A DNA stretch of 36,469 nt. It comes from Kutzneria sp. 744. GTDB lineage: Bacteria > Actinomycetota > Actinomycetes > Mycobacteriales > Pseudonocardiaceae. The stretch spans positions 450,494 to 486,962 of the forward strand of contig NZ_KK037166.1 in NCBI RefSeq assembly GCF_000568255.1, read 5' to 3'. The notes beneath the pieces are model-generated. The model was not told where the DNA came from and did not search any database. It saw only the letters and a list, made by a program, of their open reading frames with translations. Shown here piece after piece: positions 25,453 to 32,602 of this stretch. A program made the position numbers and the translations under genes. Numbering within the stretch: the stretch's first letter is position 1; every line of letters starts with the position of its first letter.

Positions 25453-25896
25453 ATGAGACGTACTGTCGCGACCTTAATCGCACTCGTCGCCGGTCTCGCG
25501 ATATGCACGCCCGCGACAGCCAGTGCCGCGCCCGCCACCCACTGCACCTTGCGGCTGGAAACCGGCGTGGTGACCTGTGGCGCGCGGTTGGCCGCCGTGA
25601 CGAACAACGACGTGATCATCGGTCGAGTCTTCGACGACCAGAACTACGGCGGTTCCTCATTCACCATCACCGGATCGCACCCGTGCAAGAACGGCAACGG
25701 ACGCGACTTCGGCGTCCAGCTCGCCAAGTACGGCTGGGCGAACCGGATCTCCTCGTTGCAGGCTTGGGGCAACTGCTGGCTCAACCTGTACTCCGGTCCG
25801 AACTACAACGGTGACCACGACGGCGAGTTCAAGGCCGACACCCCGTACGTCGGCCCGCTGATGGACAAGCGGACCCAGTCCATCGGATTTGACTGA
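25453..25896 (+). CDS. Small secreted beta/gamma-crystallin-like protein (peptidase inhibitor I36-like)
   Basis: A 147-residue protein with a signal peptide (to about residue 26, ASA-AP). The mature part has crystallin-like strands: GRVFDDQNYGGSSFTITG, WANRISSLQAWGNCWLNLYSGPNYNG and MDKRTQSIGF (described by landmarks), similar to the Streptomyces metalloproteinase-inhibitor fold (MEROPS I36). Cys residues suggest disulfides. ATG 25453 begins a clean signal; the 27-residue extension upstream does not. It has only a weak ribosome site. The function could be protease inhibition or surface binding. It lies 32 bases before the next gene, and the two may be cotranscribed. Confidence 0.7.
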   Translation: MRRTVATLIALVAGLAICTPATASAAPATHCTLRLETGVVTCGARLAAVTNNDVIIGRVFDDQNYGGSSFTITGSHPCKNGNGRDFGVQLAKYGWANRISSLQAWGNCWLNLYSGPNYNGDHDGEFKADTPYVGPLMDKRTQSIGFD

Positions 25897-25928
25897 TCCC
25901 TTTACTCAGAAGGAATGGTCCCACCGCC

Positions 25929-26615
25929 ATGCGCATCCGATCCACACTGACCTTCGTCGTGGCCGCTGTCGCCGCCCTCGGCATCGTCACGCCCGCCGCA
26001 CACGCCGACTCGACGCCCACCGTCCGCGAACTGCTGGACAAGTGCGACAACGGCACGGACTCCTGTGTCTTCCACCCGTCGTCGCGCACGGAGTTCGGCG
26101 GCGCACGCCACCAGGTCGGCCGCAACGCCAACAACTGCAGCACCGTCAATCAGAACGAGTCGATCGCGTGGTCCGACACCACCGGCGGCTCCAACAGCAT
26201 CGGTATCACGATCACCGCGGAGTACAAGTTCGGCGAGGAGTTTTCGGTCGCCGTTTCGGCCACCTACGAGCACACCTGGACCTGGTCGCACACCGTCACC
26301 CGCACCGACACCTTAACCACGCCACCGTGGAGCGTCGGCCAGATTTTCCACGCCCCGCAGATGCAGAGGGTGACCGGCACCTACGAACTGCACTTCGGCA
26401 AGAAGTTCTACGGCCACTACTACTGGTACGTCAACAACTTCTCGGCCACCGGCCCGGAGGACACCGACGATGCGGTCACCTTCTTCACCCGCGCCATGAC
26501 CGGCGACGAACGTAACCGCTGCCCGAAGTCGGTGTCGACCGCCAAGGAGTTCGTCAGCACTGAGAGCACGCCCGCACAGCCCGCCCTCGTCGCCTCGGTC
26601 CGCCCCGGCGACTGA
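25929..26615 (+). CDS. Secreted beta-rich protein, possibly ETX/MTX2 (aerolysin-like) fold
   Basis: 228 residues with a signal peptide to about residue 26 (AHA-DS). After VFHPSSRTEFGG the sequence becomes a run of alternating polar and non-polar residues (SIGITITAEYKF, FSVAVSATYEH, WSHTVTRTDTL) followed by TPPWSVGQIFHAP. This layout resembles the insertion hairpin and the PP-turn of ETX/MTX2 pore-forming proteins. It is a resemblance only, with no hallmark that proves it. An AGGA lies 14 bases before the ATG, longer than usual. With the crystallin-like gene before it, it forms an isolated two-gene unit. Confidence 0.55.
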   Translation: MRIRSTLTFVVAAVAALGIVTPAAHADSTPTVRELLDKCDNGTDSCVFHPSSRTEFGGARHQVGRNANNCSTVNQNESIAWSDTTGGSNSIGITITAEYKFGEEFSVAVSATYEHTWTWSHTVTRTDTLTTPPWSVGQIFHAPQMQRVTGTYELHFGKKFYGHYYWYVNNFSATGPEDTDDAVTFFTRAMTGDERNRCPKSVSTAKEFVSTESTPAQPALVASVRPGD

Positions 26616-26796
26616 CCCACCTGATGTCCCACCGGCGACGGCGGTATGTCCACAAAGGCAGATCGCCGAGGTGTCCGTGCCGGCACGACGTCAGCCGGTG
26701 ACCTTCCGGTGGTGGTACTGGGTGATCATCTGGTAGCTGCCGCTGGAGCAGTCTCCTCTGCGGCGTTGCCGGAGTCGAAGCGGATGTCGGCGTTGC

Positions 26797-26830
26797 CCGG
26801 CGCCGCCCAGGTCGACCTGGGCGGCGCCGG
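26797..26830. terminator. Strong hairpin at the 3' end of the LacI gene
   Basis: A perfect 34-base palindrome (arm CCGGCGCCGCCCAGGT, centre CG) begins 4 bases beyond the stop of the minus-strand LacI gene. It can also stop transcription from the plus-strand genes ending at 26615. The gap 26616-26796 holds nothing I recognise. Confidence 0.8.
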
Positions 26831-26833
26831 CCG

Positions 26834-27862
26834 TCATCTCACGCCGACTCGCGTAACAGCAGTTCCGTGTCCAGCTCGCTCCGTCAGGGTGCCGTCGATG
26901 TGCCCGAGCAGCTCACGCGCCGTCTGCGCGCCCAGCAGTTCGACCGGCTGGCCGATGGTGGTGAGCGGCGGCCCCATCGTGCCCGCGATGGGTGCGTTGT
27001 CGAAGCCGATCACGGCGACGTCGTCGGGAACGCGGCGGCCGGTACGCCGCAACGCCCGCAGCACGCCGATCGCCATCAGGTCGGACGCCACGAAGATGGC
27101 GTCCACGCCAGGTCTGCGATCCAGCAGCCGCAGCGTCGCATGCTCGCCCGATGCCTGCCCGAAGTCACCGTGCATCACCAGACCCGTGTCGTCTCGGCCG
27201 AACTCCGCGAGTGCGCAGCGATAGCCGGCAAGCCGGTCGAGGCCCGCAGTCATGTCCTGTGGCCCGGCCACCGTGGCGATACGGGTCCGGCCGGCCGCGA
27301 CCAGATGACGGACGGCGCGGACCGCCCCACCGCGGTTGTCCACGTCCACATAGGAGTGTCGGTCCGGATCCGCACACATCGGCCGGCCGACGCTGACCAC
27401 CGGTATCCCCACCCGTTCCAGGGCCGCCGCGTGCCGGGTGAGCATGCTGACCATCAGTGCGCCGTCGACATGGTCACCGCGCAGGAGCCGGAGGGCCGGC
27501 GACTGGCCGGCGTGGCCCTTTCCCGCCGTCAGCAACACGATCTGATGGTCGGCCGCGGTGAGTTCCCGGTTGATGCCCACCAGGAGCCGGCTGAAGTAGG
27601 GATCGGCGAACAGCCGCCCCCCGTCCTCGCACACGACCACGGCGATCAGACCGGTCCGCCGCGGGCCGCGCATCCGGCCGGCACGCTGCCGGACGTAGCC
27701 GAGGCTGCGCACCGCCTGCTCCACCTGCCGGCGCGTCTCCGGTCGAACCTGGTGAAATCCGCTCAGCACGCGCGAAGCCGTCGCCAGCGAGACGCCGGCG
27801 GCGTGGGCAACATCCGCCAGCGTCGGGCGGACCTCGGGCAAGTTCAGCACGACAACGTCCAT
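26834..27862 (-). CDS. LacI-family regulator with a probable C-terminal frameshift
   Basis: An HTH (RPTLADVAHAAGVSLATASR) and a sensor domain of usual length. It is closely similar to the LacI protein starting at 35966 (shared PTLADVA-AAGVS-ATASRVL, CE-G-RLF-DPYF and HVDGALLVSM pattern). The last codons read GHGTAVTRVGVR, unlike any LacI ending. The other frame from about 26880 reads ELDTELLLRESA and stops at 26839, the standard ending. A one-base indel near 26876-26882 is therefore likely. The start is uncertain: ATG 27862 is used because the HTH follows soon after, but there is no clear ribosome site and the frame continues to 27892. The target is unknown. Confidence 0.8.
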   Translation of the reverse strand: MDVVVLNLPEVRPTLADVAHAAGVSLATASRVLSGFHQVRPETRRQVEQAVRSLGYVRQRAGRMRGPRRTGLIAVVVCEDGGRLFADPYFSRLLVGINRELTAADHQIVLLTAGKGHAGQSPALRLLRGDHVDGALMVSMLTRHAAALERVGIPVVSVGRPMCADPDRHSYVDVDNRGGAVRAVRHLVAAGRTRIATVAGPQDMTAGLDRLAGYRCALAEFGRDDTGLVMHGDFGQASGEHATLRLLDRRPGVDAIFVASDLMAIGVLRALRRTGRRVPDDVAVIGFDNAPIAGTMGPPLTTIGQPVELLGAQTARELLGHIDGTLTERAGHGTAVTRVGVR

Positions 27863-28418
27863 CTCTGGAGAACAATGTGTGACCACGGCCAAGCGCGCCG
27901 ACCGGTGCCGTTTCCGACAGGCCGGTCAGGTCGGGCGAACGAGAAGCTGATCGTGGTGGAATTCAGCTAGTCGGACGGCATTCGCCGCCACGTCGCCCGG
28001 TCGTCGGCGTCATTGTTCCGAGAACTGCGGACAGTCACAGCGAAAAGCAGGGACTTTCGCATGACAGAGGTCCTTCCGAGCATCGTCGCGCGGGCTGTTC
28101 ACACGGGATCTGCCGAGCGACTTCTCCGGCCGCTCCTCGTGATCACGTGATGACGCAGTGTCAGACAACCGCACTTTCGCACGACGGTTGCGACCCGTCA
28201 AGAACTCGCTCGGAGGCCACCTTTCGGTCTAGACCAAAGCAGGCCCAAGTACCTGGGATTCGACGCGTTCGACGACCTCAGTCCCCTGTCGAATTTCGAC
28301 AGGCGAATCTCGTGCGGTGGAAGTCGTCGCTCGTCCCCGCCTTCGAACCGTATCGACGGATAACGCCGTCCGAAGGCCGGTTCGCCGCGTCACGAGCAAG
28401 GCATCAGCACGCGGCGGT
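27863..28418. promoter_or_regulatory. Gene-free stretch with palindromes upstream of the LacI gene
   Basis: About 556 bases with no supportable gene. It contains two palindromes, at 28227-28236 (GGTCTAGACC, flanked by CTTT/AAAG) and 28285-28303. No plus-strand gene starts nearby, so the sites would serve the minus-strand LacI gene or a lost gene. Confidence 0.5.
28285..28303. promoter_or_regulatory. Perfect 19-base palindrome CCTGTCGAATTTCGACAGG
   Basis: Two nine-base arms around a single T with a CGAANTTCG core, like known xylanolytic operators of Streptomyces (CGAAANTTTCG class). Its length makes chance unlikely, yet it is over 400 bases from the nearest start. Confidence 0.55.
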
Positions 28419-28509
28419 TCAGCCCAGGATCGGAACCTCCGCGCCGTCCCGCAGGAACACCGGAATCCGCCCCAACGGCGCCGCCAGCAGGCGCCCGGAC
28501 AACGATCAT
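28419..28509 (-). pseudogene. Relic of a GH31 alpha-xylosidase-like C-terminus
   Basis: Directly after the MalG stop, a GGGAGG ribosome site precedes an ATG (28509) that opens into a short frame. The neighbouring frame reads RLLAAPLGRIPVFLRDGA then EVPILG and stops at 28419. The pattern APLxRIPVFxRDGA is the usual C-terminal strand of GH31 alpha-glycosidases. The gene appears to have lost everything between its start and its last 30 codons. A GH31 gene after a sugar permease pair would be normal. The family call rests on this one motif. Confidence 0.5.
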
Positions 28510-28526
28510 GTCGCCTCCCGGAAGTC

Positions 28527-29336
28527 TCACTCCTTGACCGCCCCGCCGGTCATCCCGGCCACGACGTAACGCTGGGCCACCACCAGCAGAATCGCGGCCG
28601 GGATGGCGGCCAGCACCGCGGTGGCCATGATCCCGTTCCAGTCCGCGGTCTGGTTGCCGACGAAGCGGTAGATCCCGACCGTGACCGGCTCGATGCCCTG
28701 TCCGGTGGTCAACGTCATGGCGAACAGGAAGTCCGCCCACGCGAACAGGAATGCGAACACGCCGGCGGTGACCACCGCGTTGCGGCTGACCGGCACGATG
28801 ATCGAGACGAAAGTGCGCCAGTGCCCGGCGCCGTCCACCCTCGCCGCCTCGGACAGCTCGCGCGGGATCGCGACCATGAACGCCCGCAGCACCAGGATCG
28901 CGAACGGCACCGTCGCGGTGGAGTCCGCCAACACCAGCCCGAGATAGTTGTCGATCAGGCCAAGGTCACCGAACAGGGCGTACAGCGAGTTCGCCATCAC
29001 GATGCCCGGGATCATCTGCACGATCAGCAGTGCGAACACGAACACCGGGCCACCACGCCAGCGCAACTGCGCCAGCGAGTACGCCGCCGGCGTCGCGATC
29101 ACCAACGACACCACAACCGTGCCACCGGCCACCAACAGACTGGACAGCAGATGTCCGCCCTGCGTCGCCAACGCCTCACGATAGCCGTCCAGAGTCGCGG
29201 GCAGCGGCAAGAACTCCGGCGTCGGCCGCAGCAGTGCGCCACTGGGCTGCAACGACGCGTTGAGCATCCAGTACAACGGGAACAGCAGCACCAGCACGAT
29301 CAGCACGCCGACGCCGGTCCGTATCCAGCCCCTCAT
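28527..29336 (-). CDS. Sugar ABC transporter permease, MalG type
   Basis: An inner-membrane subunit of 269 residues with six membrane segments and the coupling loop EAARVDGAGHWRTF. Its ATG overlaps the MalF stop by 4 bases (ATGA). It ends the operon GH3 - LacI - binding protein - MalF - MalG. No ATPase gene follows, as is usual in actinomycetes, where a shared MsiK-type ATPase energises such systems (inference). Confidence 0.92.
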   Translation of the reverse strand: MRGWIRTGVGVLIVLVLLFPLYWMLNASLQPSGALLRPTPEFLPLPATLDGYREALATQGGHLLSSLLVAGGTVVVSLVIATPAAYSLAQLRWRGGPVFVFALLIVQMIPGIVMANSLYALFGDLGLIDNYLGLVLADSTATVPFAILVLRAFMVAIPRELSEAARVDGAGHWRTFVSIIVPVSRNAVVTAGVFAFLFAWADFLFAMTLTTGQGIEPVTVGIYRFVGNQTADWNGIMATAVLAAIPAAILLVVAQRYVVAGMTGGAVKE

Positions 29337-30202
29337 GTCAGCGACTCCCGGGCCGAGCGGAGGTACACGAACCCGAACACGGTGGACACGAGGATCAGCA
29401 CGTTCCCGATCGCCGCGCCCTGCCCGAAGGCGAAGTCGTGGAACGACAGGCTGTAGGAGAAGGTGGTCAGCGTCTGGGTGGCGTTGGCGGGGCCGCCGCC
29501 GGTGATCACCATGATCACGTCGAACACCTTGATCGTGTACACCAGACCCAGCATCAACACGATGCCGGTCACCGGCCGCAGCAGCGGCCAGGTGATGCTG
29601 CGGAACCGCTGCCAGCCCCCCGCGCCGTCCAGCGCCGCCGCCTCGTACAGCGAGCCGGGTATGGCGCGTAGGCCGCCGTGCAGCAGCACCAGGTTGAACG
29701 GGATGCCGATCCAGATGTTGGTCAGGATCACGGCCGGCAGCGCCCAACCGGTGTCGGTCAGCCACGGGATCGCGGGCAGGCCCACCAGGCGCAGGGCCGT
29801 GTTGAGCACGCCGTGGTCCTGGTCGAAGATCCACCGCCAGACCGCGCCGCTGACCACCAGCGGCAGCAGCCACGGCAGGAGCAACAACGCGCGCAACGTG
29901 GCACTGCCCAGGAAGCGGCCGTTGAAGAACACCGCCAGCGCCAGACCGATGCCGAACTGGAACACGATCGAGCCGACCGTGAACCACACGGTGTTGAGCG
30001 CCGCCCTGGCGAACACCGGATTGCCCAGGGCCGCCACGTAGTTGGCGACCCCGACGAACGGCGCCTGACCCGTGTAGAACGAGCGGACGCTGAAGTCCCG
30101 CAGGCTCATCAGGAGGTTGTAGACCAGCGGGTACCCGAAGAAGACCAGGACGTACAGCAGCGCGGGCAGCAGAAACGCGATGGCGGCCGCGCGTCGGCTC
30201 AC
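29333..30202 (-). CDS. Sugar ABC transporter permease, MalF type
   Basis: 289 residues with six membrane segments, starting LLPALLYVLVFFGYPLVYNL, and the coupling loop EAAALDGAGGWQRF. It starts with GTG 30202, overlapping the stop of the binding protein by 4 bases (GTGA). It forms the membrane channel with MalG. Confidence 0.92.
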   Translation of the reverse strand: MSRRAAAIAFLLPALLYVLVFFGYPLVYNLLMSLRDFSVRSFYTGQAPFVGVANYVAALGNPVFARAALNTVWFTVGSIVFQFGIGLALAVFFNGRFLGSATLRALLLLPWLLPLVVSGAVWRWIFDQDHGVLNTALRLVGLPAIPWLTDTGWALPAVILTNIWIGIPFNLVLLHGGLRAIPGSLYEAAALDGAGGWQRFRSITWPLLRPVTGIVLMLGLVYTIKVFDVIMVITGGGPANATQTLTTFSYSLSFHDFAFGQGAAIGNVLILVSTVFGFVYLRSARESLT

Positions 30203-31437
30203 GACCCGCCCGCCTGCTGTTGGGCCTGCCGGAGCGCCTGCTGCGGGGTCTGGCTGCCGGTGATCGCCGCCTGCACGGCGGTGGCGAGCGCCTGGGAGAT
30301 CTTGGGATACTTCTCCCCCAGGTCGGCCGAACGGGACCGGGCGGTGGCGACTTCTGTCACGAACGGCTGCATGTTCGGGTGCTGCTGGCCGAAGTTCTCC
30401 GCAACGTCCTTTTGAGACGGAACGTAGGCGTGGCCGGTGTCCCAACTCTGCATCACCTCCGGCGACAGGATGCAGGTCAGCACCTTCGCCGCGGACTGCT
30501 GGGTGGCCTGGCCGGTGGCCGGGATGACGCCGGTCTCCCCGCCCAGCGCCACGGTCGGGCTGCCGCCGGCGGCCGGCGTCGGAATCGGAACCACGCCGTA
30601 GTGCAGCGACTTCTCGCCGTCCAGCCGGGACAGGTTCCACGAGCCGTTGATCATCATCGCCGCGTTGCCGGCGACGAACTGGTCGGCCACATCGTTCTGG
30701 TTCCAGTTCAGCACCGACTTCGACACCGAGCCGCTGCCGACCAGCCCGGCGACGAAGCCCAACGCCCGCACCGCCTGGTCGGAGTCCAATCGAGACAGAT
30801 CGGCGCCGTTGCTCCAGAAGAACGGCAGGAACTGCCAGGTGCCCTCTTCCGACGGCACGGCCGAGAAGGCCAGGCCGTAGCGCTGTGCCTTGGTCAGCTT
30901 GGCGGCGGCGGCCGTCAGCTCGTCCCACGTCTTCGGCGGCTGAACACCGGCCTCGGCGAGCATGTCCTTGTTGTACAGCAGGGCAAGGCCGTTCACGCCG
31001 GGCGCGAGCCCGTACACCTTGCCCTGGTAGGTGCCGGCCTTGACGATGCCGTCGTAGTAGCCGCCGGTGGCGATGCCGTAGTCCGACAGCGGGGTGAGTG
31101 CCCCGGTGCTGGCGATCTGCTGCACGGTCGGGTTGTCGGTGAACACCAGGTTCGGCAGCGACCGTGAGGTCGCGCCCTGGAGGATCTTGGGCAGCATCTG
31201 GTCGGTGGGCACGGTCTGCCGTTGGATCGTCACGCCGGCCTTCTTCGAGCAGGTATCCAGCACCTTCTGCCAGGCGGCCGAGCCCTGCTGGTCGGTGTAG
31301 TAGTCCAACTCGGTGATCGAGCCCGGCGCGCCGCCACCGGGCGCGCCACAGGCCGCCAGTGCGAGTGCCAGGGTCAACACCGCTGGTCGGCCGAGGCTCT
31401 TGGTGAGGCGGGCAATCGTGGAGGACAACGCCGTCAT
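30199..31437 (-). CDS. Sugar-binding lipoprotein of the MalEFG-type transporter
   Basis: A family-1 extracellular sugar-binding protein with a lipobox LAACG (Cys30). It carries the features NGLALLYNKDML, PKTWDEL, GNAAMMINGSWNL and VIPATG. AAGGAG abuts ATG 31437 with no spacer, so the TTG at 31428 (9 bases from AAGGAG) may be the true start; the mature protein is unaffected. The substrate is unknown. The co-transcribed GH3 enzyme suggests xylo- or gluco-oligosaccharides. Confidence 0.88.
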   Translation of the reverse strand: MTALSSTIARLTKSLGRPAVLTLALALAACGAPGGGAPGSITELDYYTDQQGSAAWQKVLDTCSKKAGVTIQRQTVPTDQMLPKILQGATSRSLPNLVFTDNPTVQQIASTGALTPLSDYGIATGGYYDGIVKAGTYQGKVYGLAPGVNGLALLYNKDMLAEAGVQPPKTWDELTAAAAKLTKAQRYGLAFSAVPSEEGTWQFLPFFWSNGADLSRLDSDQAVRALGFVAGLVGSGSVSKSVLNWNQNDVADQFVAGNAAMMINGSWNLSRLDGEKSLHYGVVPIPTPAAGGSPTVALGGETGVIPATGQATQQSAAKVLTCILSPEVMQSWDTGHAYVPSQKDVAENFGQQHPNMQPFVTEVATARSRSADLGEKYPKISQALATAVQAAITGSQTPQQALRQAQQQAGGS

Positions 31438-31517
31438 CTCCTTTCGGTGTCGAGTGGTTTCGACGAACTGGTCGGCGACACACAGCGGTGCCGCGTCGGG
31501 CTGACTGAGGGGTGTGG

Positions 31518-32513
31518 CTACGCGGTGCTTTCCCGTCTCGTCAGCCGTGGCGAGAGCAACCGGATCTCGGGCAGCACCGGACCGTCGAGCTGCCGCAGGG
31601 TCATTTCGACCGCCAGCGTGCCCAAGTCCGCCGCGGGAATGGTGACCGAGGTCAACGCGATGAACTGTGCCATGGCGATGTCGTCCGGACAGACGGCCAC
31701 CACCGCGATGTCCCTGGGAATATCCAGGCCGCGGTGCCGCACCTCGGACAACAGCGCACCGAGCACCGCCTCGTTGTGCGCCACGATCGCCGTGATCGAC
31801 GGGTCGGCGCGCAGCGTGAGATCCAGGAAGGCGCGTACGCCCGGGTAGGATGGCACGCACGGATGCGACACCGCGTGCAGTCCACGCGCTGCCACCGTTT
31901 CGTTGAAGCCACGCAGGAAGCGGCCGGCATAGCTGGTGCCGCGCTCGTATACCGTGGGCGATGGGCCGAGCAGGGCGATGTGGCGGTGGCCCAGGTCGGC
32001 CAGGTGGTTCACCGTAAGCGTGCCGGCCGCCACGAAGTCGAGGTCCACGCAGGTGAGTGCCTGCGGCTCGTCCGGGACGCCGACCAGGACCGTCGGCCGC
32101 CGCAACGAGGCCAGCACCGGGATTCTCGGCTCGGCCGCCTCCACGTCCATCACGATCAGCGCGTCGGCGATCGCCGAGCCGACGACTCGGCGCAGTCCCG
32201 CCGGCCCCTCGTCCTTGGTCAGCAGCAGCAGGTCCTGGCCGTGAGCGCGGGCGGCGCTGACCATCGTCGCGACGAACTGCATCACCACCGGCATGTTGAG
32301 GTCGACGCGGAACGGGATGACCAGCGCGATCACGTTGGTGCGACTGCTGGCCAGCGCCCGGGCGCCGGCGTTGGGGTGGTACCCCAGCCTGCGGATGCTC
32401 TGCTGCACCCGTCGTTGTGTCTCCAGGGAGATCGCGCGCTTGCCGCTGAGCACATAGGACACCGTGCTCGGCGACACGCCGGCAGCCCTGGCGACATCGG
32501 TGATTGTCACCAT
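31518..32513 (-). CDS. LacI-family regulator of the GH3/sugar transporter operon
   Basis: A complete repressor of 331 residues: HTH TDVARAAGVSPSTVSYVLSG at the N-terminus, a sensor domain, and an intact ending RLTRRESTA. ATG 32513 has GGGGAGG 5 bases upstream; the longer frame from 32564 is not needed. It lies 89 bases after GH3 and 80 bases before the binding protein on the same strand, so it is probably part of the operon and controls it. The genes share a layout with the Streptomyces bxl (xylobiose) locus, which is a comparison only. Confidence 0.9.
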   Translation of the reverse strand: MVTITDVARAAGVSPSTVSYVLSGKRAISLETQRRVQQSIRRLGYHPNAGARALASSRTNVIALVIPFRVDLNMPVVMQFVATMVSAARAHGQDLLLLTKDEGPAGLRRVVGSAIADALIVMDVEAAEPRIPVLASLRRPTVLVGVPDEPQALTCVDLDFVAAGTLTVNHLADLGHRHIALLGPSPTVYERGTSYAGRFLRGFNETVAARGLHAVSHPCVPSYPGVRAFLDLTLRADPSITAIVAHNEAVLGALLSEVRHRGLDIPRDIAVVAVCPDDIAMAQFIALTSVTIPAADLGTLAVEMTLRQLDGPVLPEIRLLSPRLTRRESTA

Positions 32514-32602
32514 CACGCCCTCCCCTTGTCCGACTCCATCGACTGCACGCTCATGTCCACCCAACGCGCATTGCCTCGTCTCCTTCTCTTATGCGCTTCC
32601 CC

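Noticed and set aside
26640-26796. Possible minus-strand relic (GSYQMITQYHHRKVTG)
   Set aside because: I could not match it to any family, and no ribosome site or longer frame supports it.
28142-28151. Palindrome ATCACGTGAT
   Set aside because: Short, symmetric by only ten bases, and not repeated near other genes; not enough to call an operator.
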